This document shows, piece after piece, positions 1 through 7,983 of a stretch of DNA of 64,000 bases (positions within the stretch are counted from its first letter, which is position 1; each line of letters begins with the position of its first letter). Origin of the DNA: Alphaproteobacteria bacterium. Lineage in GTDB: Bacteria; Pseudomonadota; Alphaproteobacteria; Micropepsales; Micropepsaceae. The notes below the pieces were generated by a model. That model saw nothing but the letters and a program-made list of their open reading frames with translations. It ran no database searches and was not told the DNA's origin. Location: positions 310,001 to 374,000 of the forward strand of contig JACKLF010000002.1 of assembly GCA_024236055.1 (NCBI GenBank), in the 5' to 3' direction. The translations under genes and the position numbers were made by a program.

Positions 1-1207
1 CGTCATAGTGACACATCTGGTCTTCCAGTTCGGGGAAGCTGCCGGCGTGATGTACCCGGCCTGCCTCATAAAGCGCGGCGGCGGGCGCGGCGCGGGTGAT
101 CTTGCTGCGCGTCGCATGCACCAGCGTCACCGGCAGATTGGCGTCGGCCTGCTGCAGCACATTCCCGAATTATCCCGGTTATTCTTGCTGGCCTTCGGCG
201 ATGATCGCGTCGGCCTCGAAATCGGCATAGGCTTGGCACACACGCGCCGCCCAGCCCGCCGGCGTCAGCGATCCTGCGGACCGGTCGGCCAGAACAAAAC
301 CCATATCCCGCGCGCGGCCCACAACAACAATGCCGCATTCGTCGCCCGCGCTGCCGGCGGGTGGATCGACCGCCACCACAACCCGATCCAGATCGGGCAC
401 AGTTTTCACGCGTCCCGCCTCGATCCAGCCGCGTTTCCACAGGGCGCCGTCATGATCCTCGATCAGTTCGCCGTCCAGCTCCTGGCGGCCCAGCGCGCTT
501 GTGCCGTAGCGCGCCTGCATGAAGTCGTAAAAACCTTCCGCCAGATTGGCGGCATTGTCGGCGGTACGGCTGACCGTCACCGCAACGTCGTCCGCCGCCA
601 TCAGCGTCTTCAGCGCCGCGATGTTGCGCGGCGTGGTGGTCAGCAGCATGCGCGGGTCCTGCCCCAGCCGCAGCGCCATCAGCGTCATGTCCAGCGCGCC
701 TTGCGGATCGCGCCACTTGGCGAATTCATCGCCCCACACCAGGTCGAACTGATGCCCGCGCAGACCGTCCGGCTCTTCCGCGGACAGCAGCGTCGCCACC
801 GCGCCGCCCGGCCACAGCACACGGCTGTTCGACGGTTCGAAGGTCAATCCCTCAACCACGTTCAGCAATCCCGATTCCCCTTCCACCATGACCGCGCGCG
901 CATCGCGCATGGTCGCGCCCACCAGCCCGATGCGCCCGGCCCGGCCCTCGGCCACCGCCTCGGCGACCCATTCGGCCCCGGCCCGGGTCTTGCCCGCCCC
1001 GCGCCCGCCCAGGAACAGCCAGATGCGCCAAACGCCCCCATTTGCTGTTTTGGCCGGCGGCAGTTGCGCGTCGCGCGCCTGATAGCGCCAGGCCAGCAGC
1101 GCGGCAGCCTCCTCCGCACTAAGGCTTTCGAGCAGGGCGCTTCTTTGTCTGGGCGGCAAGGCGTTGATCCAGTCTGCGCTCCAGCGTCGCGCGTGCGTCA
1201 GCACCAT
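1..1207 (-). pseudogene. GTA-type large terminase (TerL), 3' end cut by window, two in-frame stops
   Basis: ATPase-nuclease that packages DNA into phage or gene-transfer-agent heads. From the ATG at 1205–1207 the protein shows a Walker A (FLGGRGAGKTRAG, about residues 66–76), a Walker B (DLVWGDE, about 155–161), a TTTP coupling motif near 190–193 and the start of the nuclease domain (VVVAVDPPAG). The frame then meets TAA at 179–181 and 170–172. The same frame resumes with convincing TerL sequence (NVLQQADANLPVTLVHATR and onwards) to the window edge, so about 20–40 bp are scrambled, as two compensating indels would leave. It overlaps the upstream small-subunit gene by 89 bp, matching g1–g2 order in Rhodobacter GTA. 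Family call is firm; whether the lesion is real or a sequence error is open. Confidence 0.8.
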
Positions 1208-1460
1208 GGCCGGCCTTGCCCTTTGCAATCTTCTTTTCGCGGATCGCGGTCCGCTCGCGCTCCAGCCGCGACAGCCGCTCCAGCGTCCGCTCAAGCGCCG
1301 ACAGGGTCCGCGCATCGGCCGCCCGGCCCTGGGCGTCGCCCTTGGGTTCCGCACTGGCCACCGCATTCAGCTGGGCTTCCAGCACCGTCATCAGTTTCTT
1401 CACCATGTCATCCAGCCATTCGCTATCGGGCTCGGCCGCGCCGCCCCGTTCCACCACCAT
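1119..1460 (-). CDS. GTA g1-like small terminase subunit
   Basis: 113-residue charged, helical protein immediately upstream of and overlapping the large terminase gene. The middle (about residues 50–85) is a coiled-coil-like stretch of Leu, Glu and Arg (LSALERTLERLSRLERE), and the C-terminus is Lys/Arg rich. In Rhodobacter-type gene transfer agents the gene before terL (g1) encodes the small terminase that recognises DNA and stimulates TerL; position and size match. No enzymatic motif is visible, so the assignment rests mainly on context. The start is the ATG at 1458–1460. Confidence 0.6.
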   Translation of the reverse strand: MVVERGGAAEPDSEWLDDMVKKLMTVLEAQLNAVASAEPKGDAQGRAADARTLSALERTLERLSRLERERTAIREKKIAKGKAGHGADARATLERRLDQRLAAQTKKRPARKP

Positions 1461-1668
1461 GGCAAATCCGTTCGTGAAAACCGCGCGGCCGCGAAACTCA
1501 AGGCCGCGCCGCCGTCAAAAGGCGCCGCCGCGTTCGAACCGCAATTCGGGAGATGGCGCTGGTGTAAGGTCCGACCGCCCCGCCGGTCAAGGCGCGGGCG
1601 CGATTTCCCCCGCCTGTCCACGTCAACGTCCTTGAAACCGCCGCAAAGATCGGTCAGCTATCCGCCCC

Positions 1669-3735
1669 ATGTCCAACCCCCTCAAGGGCCTGGGCAAAGG
1701 CCTGGAGCACATCGATCTGGCAAAACTCGGCCGGATCGCCCACCGCTTCGCCCCCGCCTTTGCCATCACCATGGCGGTGCTCGCCGCACCGCTTGTGGCG
1801 CTCTATTTCCTGCCGCTGGTGCTGGGCCTGTTTGCGCCGCCGCTGGACCCGGGCATCGACCTTTATGCCGTCAACCGGCCCGCCGCCTATACCTTCCTGG
1901 ATGCCGACGGCAACGAGATTGGCCATCGCGGCGCCATCGTCGGCCAGCGCCTGAAGCTGGACGAAATGCCGGCCTATCTGCCCGCCGCCTTCATCGCCAT
2001 GGAGGACCGGCGCTTTTATTCCCACAATGGCATCGATGCGCGCGGCCTGGCCCGCGCCATCTTCCTGGACATCCGCGCCGGCCATGTCGTGGCGGGCGGC
2101 TCCACCATCAGCCAGCAGACCGCCAAGATCGTCTACACCAACCAGCAGCGCACCTTCTCGCGCAAGCTGACAGAGCTGATCGACGCCGCGGGCCTGGAAA
2201 AGTCGTTGAGCAAACAGCAGATCCTGCAGCTCTATCTCAACCGCATCTATCTGGGCTCCGGCGCCTATGGCGTGGACGGGGCGGCCCGCGTCTATTTCGG
2301 CATGAGCGCGAAAGACCTCTCCCTGGCCCAGGCCGCCATGCTGGCGACGCTGACGCGCGCGCCGTCGGTCTTCTCGCCGCGCCGCGACCTGCTGCGCGCC
2401 CAGCAGCGCGCCACCTATGTGCTCGATGCCATGGTCGATACCGGCGCCATCACCGAAGAACAGGCGACCGAGGCGCGCAACCATCCCGCCGAGGTCGTCG
2501 ACCGCTCGCGCCAGAGCGCGCGCAACTGGTTCCTGGACACCGCCGCCGACGATGCCAAACAGCTTGTCGCCCGCACCGGCGCGCCCGCCAATGCCGACAT
2601 GGTGATCCACACCACGCTGGAGCCAAAGGTCCAGGATGCGGCGCGCCTGGCCGCCGACAATGTCATCGCCAAGAACGGCAAGCGCCGCCGGGTGCAGGAA
2701 GCCGCCGTGGTGGTGATGAAGCCCGACGGCGCGGTCAGCGCCATGATCGGCGGCGTGGATTATTCGGATTCGGTGTTCAACCGCGCCACCCAGGCCCATC
2801 GCCAGCCCGGCAGCGCCTTCAAGCCCTTCGTCTATCTGGCGGCGCTGGATGCGGGTCTCAGCCCCTGGGACATGCGCGACGACGAGCCGGTCGACATCAA
2901 CGGCTACCAGCCCGCCAATTTCGGCAATGAGCATTTCGGCACCCTGACCCTGGCCGACGCGCTGGCCCACAGCGTCAACACCATCACCGTCAACCTGGCC
3001 CAGGAAGTCGGCATGCGCGCGGTGATCGCGGCCGCGCGGCGCTGCGGCATCACCTCGCCGCTGCAAAGCAATGCCAGCCTGGCGCTGGGCACCGACGAGG
3101 TCACGCCGATAGAACTGACCAGCGCCTATGCCCCCTTCGCCAATGGCGGCTTCAAGGTGACGCCCTATCTGGTCACCGCCGTCGACATCGCCGGCAAGCA
3201 GGTCTATCGCCGCGCGCCCGCGGTCAAGCAGCGGGTGATCGACGAGAATATCGACCGCGACATGAACGCCATGCTGTATGGCGTGGTGACGTCGGGCACC
3301 GGGCGGGGCGCATCGCTTTATGGCCGCGAGGCCGCCGGCAAGACCGGCACCACGCAGGATTCCCACGACGCCTGGTTCGTCGGTTACACCAGCGACTATG
3401 TCGCCGCGGTGTGGGTCGGCAATGACGATTCCTCGCCCACGCGCGGGGTGACGGGCGGCAGCCTGCCGGCGCAGATCTGGCGCCAGACCATGCTGGCCGC
3501 CGAACGCGGCAAGCCGCTCAAGCGGCTGGACCGTTCCGAACCGCCGCCGCCGGTCGACCCCTATGTGCTGGCAGCCGGCGGGGTATGGGACGACGAATCC
3601 GGCTATCGCAACGTCACGCCAGCCGACCGGATGCCCGAACTGCCTGAGCAGCCGCGCGAACGCCACCATTACACCGGCATCCTGGGCTGGCTGTTCGGCA
3701 GCGATGACGACGACGACCGCGATTCCGGCCGCTGA
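1669..3735 (+). CDS. penicillin-binding protein 1A, bifunctional peptidoglycan synthase
   Basis: Class A PBP of 688 residues that polymerises and crosslinks peptidoglycan at the outer face of the inner membrane. A cytoplasmic N-terminus is followed by one membrane anchor (about residues 28–57). The GT51 glycosyltransferase domain has catalytic Glu in EDRRFYSHNGID (Glu112) and GGSTISQQ (143–150). The transpeptidase domain has SAFK (Ser382–Lys385), SVN (435–437) and KTGTT (558–562), so all catalytic motifs are intact. The C-terminus is an acidic Asp-rich tail (DDDDD). It stands alone, divergent from the terminase genes. It lacks the large extra domain of E. coli PBP1A and is nearer the shorter alphaproteobacterial Pbp1A type. 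Confidence 0.93.
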   Translation: MSNPLKGLGKGLEHIDLAKLGRIAHRFAPAFAITMAVLAAPLVALYFLPLVLGLFAPPLDPGIDLYAVNRPAAYTFLDADGNEIGHRGAIVGQRLKLDEMPAYLPAAFIAMEDRRFYSHNGIDARGLARAIFLDIRAGHVVAGGSTISQQTAKIVYTNQQRTFSRKLTELIDAAGLEKSLSKQQILQLYLNRIYLGSGAYGVDGAARVYFGMSAKDLSLAQAAMLATLTRAPSVFSPRRDLLRAQQRATYVLDAMVDTGAITEEQATEARNHPAEVVDRSRQSARNWFLDTAADDAKQLVARTGAPANADMVIHTTLEPKVQDAARLAADNVIAKNGKRRRVQEAAVVVMKPDGAVSAMIGGVDYSDSVFNRATQAHRQPGSAFKPFVYLAALDAGLSPWDMRDDEPVDINGYQPANFGNEHFGTLTLADALAHSVNTITVNLAQEVGMRAVIAAARRCGITSPLQSNASLALGTDEVTPIELTSAYAPFANGGFKVTPYLVTAVDIAGKQVYRRAPAVKQRVIDENIDRDMNAMLYGVVTSGTGRGASLYGREAAGKTGTTQDSHDAWFVGYTSDYVAAVWVGNDDSSPTRGVTGGSLPAQIWRQTMLAAERGKPLKRLDRSEPPPPVDPYVLAAGGVWDDESGYRNVTPADRMPELPEQPRERHHYTGILGWLFGSDDDDDRDSGR

Positions 3736-3786
3736 AATTCGCCTCCCGGCAATTTTCGCGGCGCGTGGCCATGCTATAAGCGGGTC

Positions 3787-4776
3787 ATGCTCAAGCGCCG
3801 CCATTTCCTTGCCCTTGCCGCCACCGCGATTTCCACAGTCCCATCAAGGGCTGCGGGCAAGCCGATCCGCTTTGTCACCGACTGGAAGGCCCAGGCCGAA
3901 CATGGCGGCTATTATCAGGCGCTGGCCCAGGGCCTCTACGCCAAGCGCGGACTGGATGTGAAGATCGTGCCCGGCGGGCCGGACGTGAACGTGCCCCAGC
4001 TTCTGGCCAATGGCGCCGCCGATTTCGGCATGGGCTCCAACAGCTTCATCGTGATGAACCTGGTCAAGGCGAAGATCCCCATCCGCGCGGTGATGGCGAT
4101 CTTCCAGAAGGATCCGCAGATCCTGATGTCGCATCCGCGGCGCGACATCAATTCCCTGGCCGACATGAAGGGCAAGCCGGTGCTGATCTCGGCCGCCTCG
4201 ATGACTGCCTTCTGGCCGTGGCTGCGGGCCAAGTTCGGCTTCAGCGACAGCCAGATTCGCAAATACACCTACAACCTGGCGCCGTTCATCGTCGATCCCA
4301 ACGCGATCCAGGAAGGCTACCTGACGTCGGAGCCCTTCACGGTGGAACAGAAGGCCGGCTGGAAGCCCAAGGTCTTCCTGCTCTCCGACTATGGCTATCC
4401 CGGCTATGCCAACATGCTGCTTGCGCCGCAGGCGCGCATCGATACCGACCGCGCCACCGTGCAGCGTTTCGTCGACGCCACCCGCGACGGCTGGCTGCAC
4501 TATCTGAAAGACCCGGCCCCCGGCAATGCGCTGATCAAGCGCGACAATCCCGACATGACCGACGCCATCCTGGCCCAGGCGCTGGACAAGATGAAACGCT
4601 ACGACATGGTGCTCAGCGGCGATGGCCTCGCCTTCGGCCTGGGCAGCATGACCGACAAACAGTGGAAACTGTTCTACGACACGATGCGCAGCGAGGGCCT
4701 GTATCCGCCGGGGCTGGATTATCGCAGGGCGTTCGACCTGCGCTTCGTGCGCGCCACGCTGCAGAAGTTTCAATGA
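3787..4776 (+). CDS. ABC transporter substrate-binding protein, NMT1/THI5-like
   Basis: Periplasmic binding protein of 329 residues. The N-terminus MLKRRHFLALAATAIS with an SRAAG site near residue 23 looks like a signal peptide, possibly Tat-type because of the paired arginines. The mature start FVTDWKAQAEHGGYYQAL is typical of the NMT1/THI5 family, which binds pyrimidine precursors of thiamine, riboflavin-like molecules or sulfonates. It is the first gene of a three-gene operon; its TGA overlaps the ATG of the ATPase gene. The ligand cannot be read from sequence. No thiamine biosynthesis gene is adjacent and no TPP riboswitch fits in the 51-bp gap upstream. Confidence 0.85.
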   Translation: MLKRRHFLALAATAISTVPSRAAGKPIRFVTDWKAQAEHGGYYQALAQGLYAKRGLDVKIVPGGPDVNVPQLLANGAADFGMGSNSFIVMNLVKAKIPIRAVMAIFQKDPQILMSHPRRDINSLADMKGKPVLISAASMTAFWPWLRAKFGFSDSQIRKYTYNLAPFIVDPNAIQEGYLTSEPFTVEQKAGWKPKVFLLSDYGYPGYANMLLAPQARIDTDRATVQRFVDATRDGWLHYLKDPAPGNALIKRDNPDMTDAILAQALDKMKRYDMVLSGDGLAFGLGSMTDKQWKLFYDTMRSEGLYPPGLDYRRAFDLRFVRATLQKFQ

Positions 4777-5504
4777 GCCTGCTGTCGCTGGCGACGGTTG
4801 CCAAACACTTCGCCAATGGCGTCGAAGCCCTGCGCGACCTGTCTTTCGATCTCGCCGCCGGCGAATTCGTCTCGCTGCTGGGCCCATCCGGCTGCGGCAA
4901 GTCCACCGCCCTGCGCCTGATCGCCGGATTGCTGCCGCCGGACGGCGGCATGATCGGTTGGCCGCACGGCAAGCCGCCCATCGGCTTCGTCTTCCAGGAT
5001 GCCACGCTGATGCCCTGGACCGATGCGCTGACCAATGTGCGCCTGCCGCTGGATCTTCAGCATGTGCCGCGCAAGGCAGGCAACGAGCGCGCCGCTGTCG
5101 CCCTGGCGCGTGTGGGCCTGTCGGATTTCGCCCATGCCTATCCGCGCGAGCTTTCCGGCGGCATGAAGATGCGCGTCTCCATCGCGCGCGCCCTGGTGGC
5201 GCGCCCGCGCCTGCTGCTGCTGGATGAACCCTTCGCCGCGCTGGACGAACCCAGCCGCGCCGCGCTGAATGATGATCTGCTGCGGCTCTGGCGGGAAGAT
5301 GACCTGACGGTGATCTTCGTCACCCACAGCGTGAGCGAAAGCGCCTATCTGTCCAGCCGTGTGCTGGTGATGACGCCTCGGCCCGGCCGCATCGCCGCCG
5401 ATATTGCGTTGCCGTCGGGACCGCGCACCCGCCTGTCGGCCGAATTCCTGGAGATCGAACGGCGCATCGCCGCCGCCCTGCCATCGGCGGATTCTGCAGC
5501 ATGA
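4773..5504 (+). CDS. ABC transporter ATP-binding protein (nitrate/sulfonate/thiamine-precursor type)
   Basis: 243-residue cytoplasmic ATPase energising the uptake system of its neighbours. Walker A is GPSGCGKST (37–45), the Q-loop is FVFQDATLMPW (about 72–82), the signature is LSGGM (127–131) and Walker B is LLLLDEP (147–153), with a switch His in VTHS. The MPW after the Q-loop is typical of the TauB/SsuB/ThiZ group. The chosen ATG sits in an ATGA overlap with the binding-protein stop, and the gene ends in another ATGA overlap with the permease gene, so the three genes are translationally coupled. Longer in-frame starts would run back through the binding-protein gene and are not credible. Confidence 0.92.
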   Translation: MSLLSLATVAKHFANGVEALRDLSFDLAAGEFVSLLGPSGCGKSTALRLIAGLLPPDGGMIGWPHGKPPIGFVFQDATLMPWTDALTNVRLPLDLQHVPRKAGNERAAVALARVGLSDFAHAYPRELSGGMKMRVSIARALVARPRLLLLDEPFAALDEPSRAALNDDLLRLWREDDLTVIFVTHSVSESAYLSSRVLVMTPRPGRIAADIALPSGPRTRLSAEFLEIERRIAAALPSADSAA

Positions 5505-6280
5505 AGAAGCTGCTCGACATTGCCCTGCCGCTGATCGGCCTGATCCTGGCGCTGGCCTTCTGGCAGTGGAAAGTCCGCCATGATGGCGTGCCCGTCTATG
5601 TCCTGCCCGCGCCGTCGGACATTGCCGCCGCCTTCGCGGCGAACGTCTCCTCGCTGATGGCCTCGCTTGCCACCACCCTGACCGTGACGGCGCTGGCCTT
5701 CGCCGCCGCCACCCTCGCCGCGCTTTTCCTGGCGATCCTGTTCAGCGAAAGCCGCCTGGCCGAGCGCATCTTCCATCCCTATGCGGTGGTGCTGCAGGTC
5801 ACGCCCGTGGTCGCCATCGCGCCCCTGATCCTGTTGTGGATCGGCTATGACCGTGTGACTCTGGCCGAAACGCTGATTGCTGCGCTGGTCGCCTTCTTTC
5901 CGGTCCTGTCCAACACCACGCTGGGCCTGCGCTCCGCCGACTTCAACCTGGTCGACCTGATGCGCCTTTATGGCGCCTCGCGCGCGCAGATATTGTGGCG
6001 CGTGCGCCTGCCCACCGCCCTGCCCCATCTTCTGTCGGGCATGAAGACGGCGGGCGGGCTGGCGCTGATCGGCACGGTGGTGGCCGAATTCGTGGCGGGC
6101 AGTGGCGCGGCCACCGGCTTGGCCTGGCGCATCATCGAGTCGGGCAACCGGCTGGAGATCGCCACCATGTTCGCCGCCCTGGCCCTGTTGGCGGTGACGG
6201 GGGTGATCATCTTCGCCGCCCTGTCGCTGCTGGAATATTGGCTGCTGCGCCGCTGGCACGAAAGCGCGATCCGCCGCTGA
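5501..6280 (+). CDS. ABC transporter permease (SsuC/ThiX type)
   Basis: Inner-membrane permease of 259 residues with about six hydrophobic segments. It carries the cytoplasmic EAA-type loop YGASRAQILWRVRLPTALP (about residues 156–174) that docks on the ATPase. It belongs to the BPD_transp_1 family, nitrate/sulfonate/thiamine-precursor branch, and is the last gene of the operon starting with the NMT1-like binding protein. ATGA coupling links it to the ATPase. It is convergent with the MFS gene, only three bases separating the stops. The substrate is unknown. Confidence 0.9.
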   Translation: MKKLLDIALPLIGLILALAFWQWKVRHDGVPVYVLPAPSDIAAAFAANVSSLMASLATTLTVTALAFAAATLAALFLAILFSESRLAERIFHPYAVVLQVTPVVAIAPLILLWIGYDRVTLAETLIAALVAFFPVLSNTTLGLRSADFNLVDLMRLYGASRAQILWRVRLPTALPHLLSGMKTAGGLALIGTVVAEFVAGSGAATGLAWRIIESGNRLEIATMFAALALLAVTGVIIFAALSLLEYWLLRRWHESAIRR

Positions 6281-6283
6281 TCG

Positions 6284-7537
6284 TTATCGCTGCGTCTTCA
6301 CCGGCGCGCTCTCGCGCATTCCCGCCATCCCCGCCAGCCCCAGCAGCAGCGCCGCCGACATGTACCAGGCCGGCGCGATCGGCGATCCCGTCACCGCGAT
6401 CAGCCAGGTCACGACGAACTGCGCGGTGCCGCCGAACAGCGAGATCGCCACGGCATAGATGATGCCCACCGACCCGGCGCGCAGCGACGCCGGCAGCGTC
6501 TCGGTCAACGCCGCCAGGATCGCCGGGCCGTACAACCCTACCGAAAACGCCATCAGGCCCGAAACCGCCACCAGCCCGTAAAGCGTCGGCCACACGGTCA
6601 GCGCCAGATAGAAAGGCACCGCCGTCACCAGCAGCAGCAGCGTGCCGCCCACCATCACCGGCTTGCGCCCGATGCGGTCGCTCAACCAGCCGCTGGTCAG
6701 CGCGCCGATCATGCCGCACAGCCCGGTGGCGGCGGTGCCGGCAAAGGCAAGCTGGGCGGGCATGCCCAGCGTGTGAATGGCGAAGACGCCGGTATAGTTC
6801 AGCACATAGGTGGAGATGGTGTTGGACGCCAGCATCGCGATGCCCATCAGTCCCAGCACGATCTGCGGCCGCGACAGGCGCGCCAGGCGCGGCCCCTCCT
6901 CGACATGCAGCGTCTCGGGCAGGTGGCGTCGGATATGCAGCACCAGCGGCACCACCGCCACGCCCAGCAGCATGGCGATGCGCCAGCCCCAGTCGCCGAA
7001 TTCCTCTGTTGTCAAAACACTGGCCAGCGTCACGCCCACCAGGCCCGACGCCAGGTTGGCGGTGTATTGGGTGGCGTGCTGCAGCGAGACATAAAGCCCG
7101 CGCCGGTGCGCCGGGGCCGCTTCCAGCAGGAAGGCCGTCGCCGGCCCCACTTCGCCGCCCAGCGCGAAGCCCTGCGCCAGGCGCAGCACCACCACGATGA
7201 CGGGCGCGGCGATTCCGATGCTGGCATAGGTGGGCGTGATCGCCAGCCCCAGCATCGAGGCGCCCATCAGCGAGAAACAGAACAGCATCGCCGGCTTGCG
7301 CCCGATCCGGTCGCCAAGCGGCCCGATCAGCGCCCCGCCCAGCGGCCGGGTCAGGAAACCGACGCCAAAAGTGGCCAGGGTCGCCAGCAGTGAAAAGGTG
7401 GAATCGGTGGACGGGAAAAACGCCTGGCCGATCTGCACGGCAAAGAAGCTGAAGGTCAGAAAATCATAGAATTCCAGCGCATTGCCGGCGATAACCGCCC
7501 CGATCTGGCTGATCGTCAGCGTTCTGCGCTGTTCCAT
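6284..7537 (-). CDS. MFS transporter, metabolite:H+ symporter family
   Basis: 417-residue inner-membrane carrier with about 12 hydrophobic segments. Both halves show the MFS loop motif (GDRIGRKPAM after the second helix, SDRIGRKPVM in the second half). GNALEFYDFLTFSF near the N-terminus and ERR/HRRGLYVS-type loops resemble the metabolite:H+ symporters for citrate, alpha-ketoglutarate, shikimate or proline/betaine. The ATG at 7535–7537 is preferred over an upstream in-frame start because GGGGGAC lies just before it. It is divergent from the DUF2849–cysI operon. The substrate cannot be told from sequence. Confidence 0.88.
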   Translation of the reverse strand: MEQRRTLTISQIGAVIAGNALEFYDFLTFSFFAVQIGQAFFPSTDSTFSLLATLATFGVGFLTRPLGGALIGPLGDRIGRKPAMLFCFSLMGASMLGLAITPTYASIGIAAPVIVVVLRLAQGFALGGEVGPATAFLLEAAPAHRRGLYVSLQHATQYTANLASGLVGVTLASVLTTEEFGDWGWRIAMLLGVAVVPLVLHIRRHLPETLHVEEGPRLARLSRPQIVLGLMGIAMLASNTISTYVLNYTGVFAIHTLGMPAQLAFAGTAATGLCGMIGALTSGWLSDRIGRKPVMVGGTLLLLVTAVPFYLALTVWPTLYGLVAVSGLMAFSVGLYGPAILAALTETLPASLRAGSVGIIYAVAISLFGGTAQFVVTWLIAVTGSPIAPAWYMSAALLLGLAGMAGMRESAPVKTQR

Positions 7538-7578
7538 CTGTCCCCCGCTCACACCGCATAATGCCTGCTTCCCGCGGC

Positions 7579-7607
7579 ATAATAATACAAACATTTGCTG
7601 TTATTAT
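7579..7607. promoter_or_regulatory. AT-rich inverted repeat in the divergent MFS/cys promoter region
   Basis: ATAATAA (7579–7585) and TTATTAT (7601–7607) are perfect inverted arms separated by 15 bases, in a short AT-rich patch within otherwise GC-rich sequence. It lies 42 bp upstream of the MFS start and 70 bp upstream of the DUF2849 start, so it could be an operator or simply AT-rich promoter DNA. No regulator gene is adjacent. Confidence 0.3.
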
Positions 7608-7676
7608 TCAAAAACTACAGCGTGACCCTGTTGAAGTCTTGATTTCCCGCTCTTGGCATGGGACATCACCGCCGCC

Positions 7677-7982
7677 ATGGCAAATCCATCCTCCCAGGTC
7701 CTGACCGCCAACCGACTGAATGACGGCACTGTGCTTTACCGCAAGGCCGACGGCTGGGTGCTGACCCTGGCCGAGGCCGATGTCTATGACGACAAGCCCG
7801 CCGCCCAGGCCGCGCTGGACGCGGCAACCGCCGGTCTGACGCGCAACGAATATGTCAGCCCCTATCTGTTCGAGGTCCGCCGCGAGAACGGCGTGATCCA
7901 TCCGGTGAAGGAGCGCGAGATCATCCGCGCCGCGGGTCCCTCGGTGCGCGCCGACCTGGGCAAGCAGGCGCAAGGAGTCTGA
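7677..7982 (+). CDS. DUF2849 protein of the sulfite/nitrite reductase operon
   Basis: Small soluble protein of 101 residues (QVLTANRLNDGTVLYR near the start). DUF2849 proteins sit directly upstream of the CysI-type reductase in many alphaproteobacteria, often after a siroheme-synthesis gene, and presumably assist assimilation of sulfite or nitrite; no activity is established to my knowledge. The ATG at 7677 is chosen; an alternative TTG lies 24 bases upstream. The stop is followed at once by the ATG of the reductase gene (7984). Confidence 0.82.
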   Translation: MANPSSQVLTANRLNDGTVLYRKADGWVLTLAEADVYDDKPAAQAALDAATAGLTRNEYVSPYLFEVRRENGVIHPVKEREIIRAAGPSVRADLGKQAQGV

Positions 7983-7983
7983 C

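Noticed and set aside
3736..3786. TPP riboswitch before the NMT1/THI5-like transporter
   Set aside because: The gap is only 51 bp and lacks the conserved CUGAGA-type core.
1654..3804. Long minus-strand open reading opposite the PBP1A gene
   Set aside because: Composition is the mirror of a GC-rich coding gene and the plus strand has all catalytic PBP motifs.
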